Source of the DNA: CBDFLD01 sp965249005 | Lineage (GTDB): Bacteria > Acidobacteriota > UBA6911 | Reading direction: 5' to 3' | NCBI GenBank assembly: GCA_965249005.1 | Contig: CBDFLD010000021.1 | Location: 806,001-870,000 of the forward strand | Length of the DNA: 64,000 nucleotides | Shown here: positions 1 through 9,171 of the stretch, piece after piece | Layout of the letters: each line of letters starts with the position of its first letter | Numbering within the stretch: the first letter of the stretch is position 1 | Translations under genes and position numbers: made by a program | Notes under the pieces: generated by a model | Seen by the model: only the letters and a program-made list of their open reading frames with translations | What the model was told of the DNA's origin: nothing | Databases searched by the model: none

Positions 1-3000
1 GGAGTTGCGCCAGTATCGGGCAATCCAGATGGTACTCCGGCAAACCATCCCGTGAACCATTGAAAAGCGTGTCGAGATAGTTCTTTCCGACAGCAAAAAA
101 TTCGGAGGACGACATGGTTGCTAGAATCTGCTCCGGCTTGCGCGAGTGAAGATACTGCTCAATTTGTTTGCGTCGGCGTGGAGCCATGAGCTCTGCAAGA
201 ATGGGTTTACACCATTGCCGCAAGTCTTCCGATTCGATTGAGAGAATGAGAATCTCCTGCCCAAGTCGAACCGTGAGCGCCACGTATCTCTGTGCCCGAT
301 CCGTGCGCTCGATCGATCGCATCGCACGCATGCTGGCCAGCATCGTGGGAACCAGATCTTTCCCTTCGCGGCGACCAAAGCTCTGAACCGATTGAGCGGT
401 TTGCAGGCGGCTCAGCTCGAAACCGACGGACGACAGCGAGCCCTCCATGTAGGATCCGAGCGTCTCGTCCTGCGCCAGCCGAGCCATTTGCCAACGTGCA
501 ACCTGGCGTCGATCCGGATAGAAGCGGTGTTTGCGAACAAAGTTGCTGTCAAATGCCAGCGCGTCCGTCTCAGGAGAACCGTAATAGGCATAGCAGAACG
601 TCAGCAGAGTCACACCAAGTTCTACGTGCAAGGCCTCGGCCAGCTGGGAACGCTCGGCAACGCTGAGTGCGGTTCCCTGGTCTTGAGCTCCGCTCCACTT
701 GTCGAAGGGGCTCAAGTCCGCATATGCCGTTGCTTCCCTCGCGGCCTTGGAGGCATCCTGGGGAAATTCGGCCCTAGGGAGACTCACCAGCAATTTGCGA
801 AGCTCGTTCGAAGTGCCAGCGCGCCCTGGATCCGCCAGGATGTCGTAGATCTTCAACAAGGAATCCAAGCGCGCGTATGTTTGGTGCCGGATCGTCTCCT
901 TCATTCGTTTGAGCTTGTACTCGGGCAGGTCGAGCTCGAGCTGTCTGCCATTGAAAGTGAATGCAGTCGACCGTTCCGGGCCAGCGAGCGCAATCAGCAA
1001 GCGGTTGGTGCCAATATTCCGCTCGTGTGTTGACGCCTTCAAAGCGGGAATCAACCCGTCGCTGAGAAGCGTCGCCACGGAACTGGCAAACGTGCTTTCG
1101 TCCTCCACATCCACAAAATCCAACGCGCCGACGAATAGCCGGCGTGCATCTTCGAGCTCGAGGCTCTGCTCCCGGTATAGCAACGATATCAAATGAAAAA
1201 GGGACTGACTCGTGCGGGTTCGGTTTGGGTTCCAGGACCGGGACTGATCAAGAGCCATCTTTCGGCAATACTTCAAATACCGTTCCAGGGCCTCCGCAGG
1301 TAAGGGCAGGTCCCAGACCAGATCCCAGAAGATGGGGGCGGAGTAGGAATCACGCGCCACGACGGAAAAGATTTCATCGGTCAAGTTCTCCGGATGCGTA
1401 CGGCCGACGAAAGAGAGGAACTCCAGGAATCCGACGACGGATCGATCCCCCTGATCAGCCGAACCTTGAAGCTGCGTCACCAACCCACGAAAGCTCGGCC
1501 AGTCCAAATGCCATGATGGCCCGCCCGGATTCTCTTTGCTCTCCTCGGGCAGGACACCTGTCAGCAGGAAGCTCCCGAACCGTGCATCTACCGGCAAACT
1601 GATACCATCCCCGTCCACGGTCACTTTTCGGAGAACTCGCCCGATACTTTGCGGCCCAGTCTCTTTCAGAAAGAAACCCCGATCGCTGGGCTCATAGGCA
1701 GCAGTCAGTTCGTAGAGATTGCTCAGCCGCTGTGCCGAAACTGTGAAGTAGTCTGCAACGGACGGCGGCGCCACTTGGAGCAAGTAGTAGAGCAAAAGCG
1801 AGCGGCCCTTGTCGCGACGTAGCAGAGAACCAAGCAATTGTTGATCGTCTCCGCTCATCACACCCAAGTGCGACTCCCATGCCGCACGAGATCCGGGAAA
1901 CGCCAGTCGACCGTCAGACAGCTCAATATGTTCGCCGAACATGGAAATCTCTTCCACGCGTTGCAGCAACTCCCCGGGAGTTGCAACCTGATGCAGTAGC
2001 AACCGGGCATCTTTCGAACATCCGTCCAACGCGCCATAGAGCCTCATCGCAGAGGTCTCGTGCACGATTCGCCCGAGGAGATATTTCGACCTCTTTTTCT
2101 TCTTTGCCAAAATTTTCTGATGCCACGCGTCTGGGCCAAGTATCAGCGGCAGTGACTCATTCTTGAGTGTGAATTGCAGGTCGGCCACCCGGCGCTCCAT
2201 CAGATTGACGCCTAAGCTCAGGAGCAGGCTCTGTCTCTCCCTAGAGCGGCGATTCTGCTTCATGGTAATCTCGACCGACGGACTCCCACCCTTTTTGTCC
2301 TTCTTCTTTTTCACTCGGATGCCAAAAAAGGAAAGAAAGTTCTTGGTCCTCCTGAAGGAATCGCCATCCTCCAGCAACGAAAATTCGAACTCCCCTCCTT
2401 CGTCCAGATCGAAATCTGCGGGAAGAAGTTTCTTCTTTCTCATGTGTTTGAGCAGGTCATCGTAATGCTTCAGATAGGCCAACACGTCGTAACGCAATGG
2501 ATCATCCCGCAGCCGCTTACCCAGATTCGGAGAAGCTTCGAGAATGTAGGAGAAGAGACGGCCCACGGCATCATCCGAACGCAGCGTTTGCTCGTTGAGC
2601 CCGAGAGTCCTCGAGAGAACTCCAAGTCCCCCCGGAACAGTGAGGCCCTGCGAGTCGATTGCCGACTCCATCGAAACCGCCTTCGAACCCGTTGCATCTG
2701 TTGGGTCGGATCCACCGGCTTCCGACAAACGGAGAGAAAGGTACTCGAGATGCGGGCCAAGTCTCTCGGAAGCAGAATCGGCGGCCTCACCACGAAGGGC
2801 GCTCAACATGGCTCGATAGTTCAAGATCGCCTGCCCGAATTCCCCTCGTCTCTCTCGCAATTCGCCCGCCTCTCGATAGAAGGCAGGTCCCTCGTCCAGA
2901 CAGCGGGAGCCACCCTCCTCGAGAATCCAGAGAGCGTTGGAAAGATCCCCAGTGCGAAGATAGATCTCTGCCAGAGACCGGTACCAGAGGGCGTGAGACC

Positions 3001-4768
3001 GATCCACTTCCAACGTCCTCAGCAACAAATCGATGCTATCGGAGACCTGATCAGCTGATTGCAGAACCCTCGCCAGTCGATCGACCAGATCCCGCCGGCC
3101 GGGTGCCAAGTTCAGCGCGATCCGATACTGCTCGATCGCGCCGTCGAGATCATTCTTCTTTTCCGCAATTGCTCCAACTTGAGCGCGAGTATCCGGGTGG
3201 TCCGGTGAGACTTCCAGGGCTCGAACCGCGAAGCTCTCCGCTTGCTCTATTTCGCCTCGGGAAAGTGAGAGTTCCGACGAGCACACGAGCGCCTGCAGAT
3301 TCTTGGGGGCACTCGTCAGGGAGGCCTCTAACTGTTCCGCCGCTGCCACGGAGTCATCGAGACGCCAGAGGGCGCAACCGTAATCCGCCCTCATGGCCGC
3401 ATCATCTTCTTCGGTTCCCAAAAGCCCAGCGTACAGAGTCACCCCTTCATCATTCCTGCCCAAATCCGTGAGCAGGCGCGCCTGCCACTTCCGGACAGCA
3501 TTCGATGTCGGCACGCCCGCGCGGATGGACTCCTCGATCCTCGAAAGGGCTTCCTCCGGCTCTCTCAGCTGTTGTGAAACTCGAGCTTGGAGCAGCAATA
3601 GCGGGACGGCTGCCGCCCCGATCCTCCGGGACCTCTGCAGATAGGACTCGGCCTCTACCCAATCTCCCATCTGTGCCGCAGACTCCCCCGCGAGGTAGTA
3701 AGCGTCAGGATTCCAGGGGTCTTCTCGAATCGCTTGGTCGGCAAACCGGATGGCATTCGTGAGGTTTTGGTCCTGTGCAGACTCCTTTGCTCTACGAATC
3801 CACTCCAGGGCCTGGCGCATTTGATGATGGTTCGGTATCTCGAGCGCTGCAGGGTTGCTCCATCCCGCACGCGGTGTACGAAGCGGCATGACTTCAGACG
3901 CGTCCGCTCGAGTGCGAATGGTCAAATCGAAGGATCCGGCCCGAGCCTGTCCCGGGAGATCAAGTTCTAAATGATAAGCTCGGAGCTGAAGCTCCAGTAT
4001 CGTGGCTGCCGCTTTGTCTGCCTCGACCCACGGGAAGACCAGTCCCCCGGTGGACCGGCATAGACGGTCCACCGCTCCAGTTTCCTTGAGGCAACCGTAA
4101 AGAGTCGTTCCCCTCTTCGTGGCCAGAGTCCAAAATCGGCGTTCCATCCCCTCGGAAAGGTAGGTGCGACTCTCCAGATCGAAGGCCTGGTCTGCCGCGA
4201 GGATCAACACATCGATAGATCCCGCCTCACGCTGAACTCGCTCGATCAACGAGGCCACCAGATCAAGCGCGCGCCCAATGGTCGTTGTCGAAGTCGACTC
4301 CCGCTCCGGCATATAGCGGTTGACGAACTGTCGCAGCGAGGAGCGCAATTGCGCAGGCTCTCCGAGCTTTGCGCTCAGAACCCCATCGAGCACGGCAAAG
4401 CCCGCGTACACGGATACGGGTCCATCCGCTGAAGTCGCGAGCTTTTCGATCCTCCGGGAAATGCGCGTCACTTGCTGCACGACATCCGCACGTCTCAGGG
4501 ATCTGGGATCGATGATGAGCAGAAGCGGGCGTGGTGTGGAAACTCTGCGAATACCGGCTTTCAGTTCTCCAACCGTCACGGATTCCACTGCGACGAAATC
4601 GGCGGGTCGATTGGACGCCGGGTAAACGGTCAAAATGTCGGCGGGGGTTTGATCCTGAAACCCGTTGCCCCAGGCAGAACAAGCCAAAAAATGAGCGGTG
4701 ATGCCCCATATCAACGGGGTCAGGATCGGATGAAACCTTTGACGATCCAGAAAGCAAGTCCAACGCAT
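1..4768 (-). CDS. Giant secreted VWFA-related / TPR protein (C-terminus beyond window)
   Basis: The gene reads leftwards off the window edge, so its C-terminus is missing; about 1,589 codons are open from the ATG at 4768. Residues ~15-35 form a hydrophobic signal-like segment. Residues ~75-290 resemble the VWFA-related domain common in Acidobacteriota: a strand 'RPLLLIIDPRSL' and a later strand 'DVLILAADQAF'. The metal-site motif DxSxS is degraded there, so metal binding is doubtful. Residues ~330-700 are helical-pair repeats of TPR type (for example AIEQYRIALNLAPG and YRSLAEIYLRTGDLSNAL). A lysine-rich stretch (KKKKDKKGG) follows, then a long region I do not recognise. Likely an exported scaffold protein; the ligand is unknown. 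The ATG at 4768 is the first start in this frame before the signal segment. Confidence 0.8.
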   Translation of the reverse strand, partial: MRWTCFLDRQRFHPILTPLIWGITAHFLACSAWGNGFQDQTPADILTVYPASNRPADFVAVESVTVGELKAGIRRVSTPRPLLLIIDPRSLRRADVVQQVTRISRRIEKLATSADGPVSVYAGFAVLDGVLSAKLGEPAQLRSSLRQFVNRYMPERESTSTTTIGRALDLVASLIERVQREAGSIDVLILAADQAFDLESRTYLSEGMERRFWTLATKRGTTLYGCLKETGAVDRLCRSTGGLVFPWVEADKAAATILELQLRAYHLELDLPGQARAGSFDLTIRTRADASEVMPLRTPRAGWSNPAALEIPNHHQMRQALEWIRRAKESAQDQNLTNAIRFADQAIREDPWNPDAYYLAGESAAQMGDWVEAESYLQRSRRIGAAAVPLLLLQARVSQQLREPEEALSRIEESIRAGVPTSNAVRKWQARLLTDLGRNDEGVTLYAGLLGTEEDDAAMRADYGCALWRLDDSVAAAEQLEASLTSAPKNLQALVCSSELSLSRGEIEQAESFAVRALEVSPDHPDTRAQVGAIAEKKNDLDGAIEQYRIALNLAPGRRDLVDRLARVLQSADQVSDSIDLLLRTLEVDRSHALWYRSLAEIYLRTGDLSNALWILEEGGSRCLDEGPAFYREAGELRERRGEFGQAILNYRAMLSALRGEAADSASERLGPHLEYLSLRLSEAGGSDPTDATGSKAVSMESAIDSQGLTVPGGLGVLSRTLGLNEQTLRSDDAVGRLFSYILEASPNLGKRLRDDPLRYDVLAYLKHYDDLLKHMRKKKLLPADFDLDEGGEFEFSLLEDGDSFRRTKNFLSFFGIRVKKKKDKKGGSPSVEITMKQNRRSRERQSLLLSLGVNLMERRVADLQFTLKNESLPLILGPDAWHQKILAKKKKRSKYLLGRIVHETSAMRLYGALDGCSKDARLLLHQVATPGELLQRVEEISMFGEHIELSDGRLAFPGSRAAWESHLGVMSGDDQQLLGSLLRRDKGRSLLLYYLLQVAPPSVADYFTVSAQRLSNLYELTAAYEPSDRGFFLKETGPQSIGRVLRKVTVDGDGISLPVDARFGSFLLTGVLPEESKENPGGPSWHLDWPSFRGLVTQLQGSADQGDRSVVGFLEFLSFVGRTHPENLTDEIFSVVARDSYSAPIFWDLVWDLPLPAEALERYLKYCRKMALDQSRSWNPNRTRTSQSLFHLISLLYREQSLELEDARRLFVGALDFVDVEDESTFASSVATLLSDGLIPALKASTHERNIGTNRLLIALAGPERSTAFTFNGRQLELDLPEYKLKRMKETIRHQTYARLDSLLKIYDILADPGRAGTSNELRKLLVSLPRAEFPQDASKAAREATAYADLSPFDKWSGAQDQGTALSVAERSQLAEALHVELGVTLLTFCYAYYGSPETDALAFDSNFVRKHRFYPDRRQVARWQMARLAQDETLGSYMEGSLSSVGFELSRLQTAQSVQSFGRREGKDLVPTMLASMRAMRSIERTDRAQRYVALTVRLGQEILILSIESEDLRQWCKPILAELMAPRRRKQIEQYLHSRKPEQILATMSSSEFFAVGKNYLDTLFNGSRDGLPEYHLDCPILAQL

Positions 4769-4876
4769 GTGAAATCGGCTATTTCCGTACACCCCAAGAG
4801 CCTGATTGCATTGTATGCGAAGTACCCTGGAAGTCAATAACCCCCCTTCAGCGCGCCCGAGGGCCCGGTGCGCTCT

Positions 4877-4891
4877 CCGCTTACCGCTTTT
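4877..4891. repeat. Intergenic AGCGGTAAGCGG-type repeat (copy 1)
   Basis: The minus strand reads AAAAGCGGTAAGCGG, an exact 15-base match to 6136-6150. It lies in the gap between the giant VWA gene and amrS. Related degenerate heptad-like copies occur near 49040-49160. Function unknown. Confidence 0.55.
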
Positions 4892-4989
4892 GGGGATTAT
4901 TGACCAGAGTTGACCGAAGTGAGCAGCTTCCATACGTCTAGGAAAGACGCCAAGCGGGTAGCGCCAGCGCCAAACGCTAAGCGAAACGC

Positions 4990-6108
4990 CTATTGAGGCA
5001 AGAAGGGGCGGTCGCTGATCTGCGGTCGAAAGGACGAAGCCCAGCGACCCGGGACGACAGCCTCGCAGCTCGGGCACTCACCATTGGAAAGCAGCCGGTA
5101 CTCGAGAACATGAAAGCCATGCCTGCGGATCAACAATTCTCCGCAGGTCGAGCAATAAGTGTTCTCGAGCGTTCCCACTCTGCCGGGCAGATTCCCTGCG
5201 TAGACATAGTTCAAGCCTGATTCCCGGCCGATCCGAGCGGCTCGCTCGAGATCGGCGGCGCGGGTGTCCACATGATCAGTCATCTTGTAGTCCCGGTGAA
5301 AAGCGGTCACGTGCCATGGAATCTCATCGGAAACATCTGCCAAGAAAGCAGTGAGATCCCGCAGCTCTCGCTCGGAGTCATTGAAGCCCGGAACCAGGAG
5401 GGTAACGATTTCGACCCACACTCCCATTTCCCATAAGCTTCGGATTGTTTCGAGGATGGGCTGTAGGCGCCCTCCTAGTTTCCGGTATTGCCGGTCGTCA
5501 AAGCTTTTCAGATCGACCTTGAAAAAATCGACCCAGGGCCGCAGGTATTCGAGAACCTGATGTGTCCCGTTCCCGTTCGATACATACGCCGTCAGCAATC
5601 CCGACCGCCGCGCCTCCTTGAAGACTTCTACCCCCCACTCGCTCGTAATCAAAGGCTCGTTGTAGGTGCTGACCACAACCTCCGCCCCTTCGGACAGCGC
5701 GAACTGCACGAGTTCGGCGGGAGTCTGGTCCCGCGGAGGGGCAACCGCGCGAGAGTCTCGCAACGACTGCGACGTGAACCAGTTCTGACAGTAACCGCAG
5801 TGCAGATCGCACCCCAACATTCCGAAGCTCAAAGCGAGAGCCCCGGGTCGCGCGTGGAAGAACGGCTTCTTTTCGATGGGATCACATTGCACCCCACCGA
5901 CGTACCCATAGGGCACCATCAATCGGCCACCATCGTTGTAGCGAACCTTACAGACGCCAAGTGCCCCTTCGGGTATGGGGCAACAATGGCCGCAGGCATA
6001 GCATCGCACACGGTTCTGTTCCATCTTTTCGTACAGAACACCCTCTACTGTCCGTTCCTTGAGAATCTGCGCAAGACTAGCCACAACAGCGCTCCTGTTT
6101 ACTGTCAT
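4990..6108 (-). CDS. amrS: AmmeMemoRadiSam system radical SAM enzyme
   Basis: This 372-residue radical SAM protein carries the cluster motif CDLHCGYC (CX3CX2C) after a cysteine-rich N-terminus (CYACGHCCPIPEGALGVC). It matches AmrS, the radical SAM member of the AmmeMemoRadiSam trio. The C-terminus has two further CxxC pairs (CSTC, CPSC), suggesting an extra metal site. The usual partners, a Memo-family protein and an AMMECR1 protein, are not in this window, and the reaction of the family is not settled. It sits between a repeat-bearing gap and the giant VWA gene, 221 bp upstream of that gene's start, so it could be monocistronic. The family call is firm; the role is unknown. Confidence 0.88.
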   Translation of the reverse strand: MTVNRSAVVASLAQILKERTVEGVLYEKMEQNRVRCYACGHCCPIPEGALGVCKVRYNDGGRLMVPYGYVGGVQCDPIEKKPFFHARPGALALSFGMLGCDLHCGYCQNWFTSQSLRDSRAVAPPRDQTPAELVQFALSEGAEVVVSTYNEPLITSEWGVEVFKEARRSGLLTAYVSNGNGTHQVLEYLRPWVDFFKVDLKSFDDRQYRKLGGRLQPILETIRSLWEMGVWVEIVTLLVPGFNDSERELRDLTAFLADVSDEIPWHVTAFHRDYKMTDHVDTRAADLERAARIGRESGLNYVYAGNLPGRVGTLENTYCSTCGELLIRRHGFHVLEYRLLSNGECPSCEAVVPGRWASSFRPQISDRPFLPQ

Positions 6109-6135
6109 TCTATCAGACCAGAGTCGCGAAGGGCG

Positions 6136-6178
6136 AAAAGCGGTAAGCGGCAGACAGAAAGCGCTGAGCGGTCAGCGG
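6136..6178. repeat. Intergenic AGCGGT/AAGCGG repeat cluster (copy 2)
   Basis: Successive units AGCGGTAAGCGG, AGCGCTGAGCGG and GTCAGCGG lie between the DUF4159 gene and amrS. The first 15 bases are identical to the minus strand of 4877-4891. Copies appear only between genes. Confidence 0.55.
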
Positions 6179-6183
6179 AAAGC

Positions 6184-7032
6184 TCAATGCGTCATCGCAT
6201 ACAGGGCGATATTGATCCCAAGCGTGTAGGCATCCGCCGAAAAGCGGTCAAAGAACTCGAGTTCCTCTCCTTCACGCTCCCATCCGTCCGCGATGTCCGT
6301 GTTATGGGTCATGGCGACCATGAGGCGATCAGTCCTGTCGAAGACCCCACGAAAGTGCGGCTGCTCGGACTCGTCCCCACGTTCGGACGTCCCGCCATAC
6401 CAGCGCCAGAACTGGATCGAAGGAATCTGTGGAATCTTGCCCACATCGTAGAACAGGTGGAGGATCTGATGCGTCTGCGGAATATCCACGATGGAATACT
6501 CCCACGGAGGGAGCACTCTTGCGATCTCTCCTGCCCAATGATTCCAGGCATCCACTCCCCAAAAATCATCGACCCATAGGAATCCTCCCCTCAGCAGATA
6601 CGCGCGCAGGCGAAGGACCTCTAGCTCGCTCAGGCCAATGGTTCCGACATCGGACATGAAGATGAAGGGATAGTCAAACAGTGCGTCATCGGCCAACGAA
6701 ACCACCACATGGTCGGGTTGTCCCCGTGCGGTTCGGTCCACCCGCGTGTTGGTGAACTCCTCGAGCCGGATCATGAAATTGATGTCAGAGTTGGGATAGT
6801 CCGTATTCCAGCCGTGGCCCAGGTCTTCATGCCGGACACTCGTGTAGAGAACCCGGCAGAAGGTAAAACCAGCAGGCTTGGCTCCGGACTGCGGAAACTT
6901 GGGGGGCGTGCGACGCGCGCGCCGGTGCCAGTTGCTCTGCCACTGGGAAGGACTATAATCCGTCCGCTGCGGGATCGGACTCAGAAAGGCCACAAGCAAG
7001 ATCGAGCGCAGGAGAAAAAAACGCCACTTCAT
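6184..7032 (-). CDS. DUF4159 domain secreted protein
   Basis: This 282-residue protein starts with a hydrophobic export segment (FFLLRSILLVAFLS). The rest matches DUF4159: the conserved stretch around 'FIFMSDVGTIGLSE', the 'LRGGFLWVDDFWG' block, the 'ILHLFYDVGKIPQIPS' region, and a late 'VAMTHNTDIADGWE' motif. DUF4159 genes usually sit with MoxR, DUF58 and VWA membrane protein genes; here that set is 37 kb away, so the locus is split. Function is unknown; the fold resembles a glutamine-amidotransferase-like sandwich. It is followed by a 75-bp gap with repeats before amrS. Confidence 0.85.
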   Translation of the reverse strand: MKWRFFLLRSILLVAFLSPIPQRTDYSPSQWQSNWHRRARRTPPKFPQSGAKPAGFTFCRVLYTSVRHEDLGHGWNTDYPNSDINFMIRLEEFTNTRVDRTARGQPDHVVVSLADDALFDYPFIFMSDVGTIGLSELEVLRLRAYLLRGGFLWVDDFWGVDAWNHWAGEIARVLPPWEYSIVDIPQTHQILHLFYDVGKIPQIPSIQFWRWYGGTSERGDESEQPHFRGVFDRTDRLMVAMTHNTDIADGWEREGEELEFFDRFSADAYTLGINIALYAMTH

Positions 7033-7119
7033 TGCAAGGAATTATAACCGCACGCAACCGGTATTCAAGGCCGCTTTAACTGGAGAGCAACGGCCTGGGT
7101 AATCGACGCAGTTCTAAGT

Positions 7120-7509
7120 TCATCGACCGACGAGACAGCAAGAATGTCGACTCCCGCCTCGACCCGTGCGGCCACGCGCATGTCCGGTGAGACTCACCTT
7201 CTGGCCGGCGAATTCCTTGGCCTTTTTCTGGGAGTCTTCATCCACCAGAGAGTAGACGACTTTATGGGCTCGATCAGCAAGAACGAATTTGCTTCCCCCT
7301 TCAACGCATTTTAGCGTACACATCTTGGCATCCGCCGTGTTCATCGGATGCTCGAGTCCACACATGGCATCCCCGATGTAGCCGGCTACGGTTTCTTCCT
7401 TGGCTCGCGCCATGTCGAATTTGGCCTTCTCGGACTCCGACTGGGATGAGGCAGGCACGACCGACCCAGCAAGCAACAATGCGGCAATAATCAACGACAA
7501 TCTCTTCAT
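7120..7509 (-). CDS. Small secreted cysteine-containing protein, probably frameshifted at its 3' end
   Basis: A 129-residue open frame with a clear signal peptide (KRLSLIIAALLLAGSVVPASS) followed by 'GYIGDAMCGLEHP', 'MCTLKCVEGGSKFVLAD' and 'FAGQKVSLTG'. This resembles small exported acidobacterial proteins of a beta-barrel type that end in a 'V-sxTG.....I-V-ss-' strand pair. The last ~20 residues in this frame (after SLTG) are Arg/Gly-rich and unlike such an ending. The neighbouring frame reads VAARVEAGVDILAVSSVDEL and stays open to a stop at 7065, which looks like the proper C-terminus. A one-base indel near 7175-7185 (GCGCG tract) would explain it. Function unknown. Confidence 0.6.
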   Translation of the reverse strand: MKRLSLIIAALLLAGSVVPASSQSESEKAKFDMARAKEETVAGYIGDAMCGLEHPMNTADAKMCTLKCVEGGSKFVLADRAHKVVYSLVDEDSQKKAKEFAGQKVSLTGHARGRTGRGGSRHSCCLVGR

Positions 7510-7560
7510 TGCATTTCCTCCTCGAAGACGATTGGATTCAACTTCAAACGGACAACCCTC

Positions 7561-7582
7561 CCGGGAAAAGAATTATTCCCGG
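7561..7582. other. Perfect 7-bp hairpin upstream of the small secreted protein gene
   Basis: CCGGGAA and TTCCCGG are separated by 8 bases, about 50 bases ahead of the start at 7509 on the minus strand. There is no U-run, so it is not a classical terminator. It could lie in the 5' leader. The rest of the 7510-7803 gap is T/G-rich (7690-7735), and no gene is visible in it. Confidence 0.35.
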
Positions 7583-7803
7583 ACCGGAAAGAAATTCTCG
7601 AGCGGGGCATTCAGATTCCTGTGGAACCCAACCCGGGAGGCCTCGAACTCGCAAACAAGGAGGCAGGAGTTTGAAGATTGCGTTCGGAATTGGTGCTTTG
7701 TGATTTGTTTGTTATTTGGAACTTGCCACTTGGAAACTCCGCAACCCGAGCTTGGCCGCTCGAGCAGCGGAGAAAAGTCAGTCCTCTAGGCAAACAGAAG
7801 CAC

Positions 7804-9168
7804 TCAGGAATCCTTCTGTTTGACAAGGTCTTTTCTGGTCAATCGGAGCTTGTCGAAGCTTTCGGAGGAGATGACGTAGTACCAATTGGCAAACCGCTGG
7901 TTCAACTCTTCGTTGCGTTTGCGGCTATTTTCGATCTTTTCCTGCCACTCGTCATGCTTTTCTTTCAGTTGCTTGTTGGCCTTGTCCGCTTCGGAAAGAT
8001 CCTTTTCCTCCTTGCCCGAGAAATCCGTGTTCTTGGGCTGCGGTGGCTCGGGCAGCTGGGATGAATCAAAAGACGTCGTAATGAAGAGGTAGCGGTTCTC
8101 CCCGGGGCCGCTCCCGGACGTGTCACTCGACCCACTCCCCGCCGTAATGGCATCGCCGCTTCCGTAAAGCACTTCGCCGAATCGCAACGTGTACGTTATC
8201 CCCTGGTCGGTAACGGTCTGAAGCTCACCCTCGTTGGAAAGCAAGGATCCATCCCTGGTAAAGTAGTAGCCCTTTTGTTGGAGGGAGATGAGAGCTTCCT
8301 GGGTCAGCGGAATGTTACCTTCCGAGCGACTCAGGCTCACGGACAACCCTTCGGGTTTGCGGCGCACGCCTACGATCTTCAAGTCGTCGACGGCACCGAG
8401 CAGATCGGTCATCTTGGTGCTATCGACCTCTTGACTGGCGCTCATCCGATTCGCCTTCCAGTCATCGTCCTGCTTACTCAGTACGAGCGTGTCTCGCTGA
8501 TTGACGAATCCGGTTCGCTCGTTGATCGTGTAGTCCTTTAACGTAGCGCCGAGAATAGAGGACTTTTCCACCTCGAGCAGATCGGCCTCGATCCAGTCGG
8601 CAAACTTCGTGGACAGATCCAGATCGACACGCGCAGCATAGACACGCTTCTGTCCTGGAATCCGAACGAAGCGGAATTTTGCTCGATCCTCTACCTGTTT
8701 TCCTACAATGAAATCGGCCAGGACGTTCTCGCCTTCATCCTTGATGGTCACCCGTTTCCCGCGTCCCTGGAGACTGGTCACCGCTTCGTCCAGGGGATCG
8801 ATGACTCCAAATGCTTCGTGATCGGACACGTTGTTGGATCGATAGTCGTCCTTGTTGATTCCAATCACCCCGGCTGCCGTCTTGGCCAAACGGTCCCTAC
8901 CGTCGGCCGGATAGTCATGGTGCGAAGGGATCGTCCACAGCCCCTCTTTGAACGTCACCTTGAACGGCTTCGCGGAGGCAGTCTCCTCGTCGAATTCGAT
9001 CACCTCCAACGTCGTCGCTTTGTTGGGGTCATCAAATTCCGGGAAGAAGGCTTCGCCCCGATCTACGAATTCTTCGGGAGTTACCGTCCTCGGGGCTGCT
9101 AAAAACGCAAACAAGAGCAGCACGAGCGCCGCTCCTCCATAGATCGCTGTAACGCGCGTCTCACTCAT
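7804..9168 (-). CDS. DUF4340 membrane-anchored protein of the Gld-type ABC operon
   Basis: This 454-residue protein has one N-terminal transmembrane helix (residues ~8-26, AIYGGAALVLLLFAFLAAP) and an extracytoplasmic remainder. The repeated strands 'GLWTIPSHHDYPADGRDRLAKTAAGVIGI' and 'FRFVRIPGQKRVYAARVDLDLSTKFADWI', seen in pieces, are typical of DUF4340. A charged helical stretch near the C-terminus (KEEKDLSEADKANKQLKEKHDEW) precedes a final conserved 'NWYYVISSESFDKLRLTRKDLV'. It starts 3 bases after the permease-GldG fusion ends, so it is the last gene of that operon. DUF4340 proteins accompany GldA/GldFG transporters in many phyla that do not glide; the substrate is unknown. Confidence 0.88.
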   Translation of the reverse strand: MSETRVTAIYGGAALVLLLFAFLAAPRTVTPEEFVDRGEAFFPEFDDPNKATTLEVIEFDEETASAKPFKVTFKEGLWTIPSHHDYPADGRDRLAKTAAGVIGINKDDYRSNNVSDHEAFGVIDPLDEAVTSLQGRGKRVTIKDEGENVLADFIVGKQVEDRAKFRFVRIPGQKRVYAARVDLDLSTKFADWIEADLLEVEKSSILGATLKDYTINERTGFVNQRDTLVLSKQDDDWKANRMSASQEVDSTKMTDLLGAVDDLKIVGVRRKPEGLSVSLSRSEGNIPLTQEALISLQQKGYYFTRDGSLLSNEGELQTVTDQGITYTLRFGEVLYGSGDAITAGSGSSDTSGSGPGENRYLFITTSFDSSQLPEPPQPKNTDFSGKEEKDLSEADKANKQLKEKHDEWQEKIENSRKRNEELNQRFANWYYVISSESFDKLRLTRKDLVKQKDS

Positions 9169-9171
9169 CGT

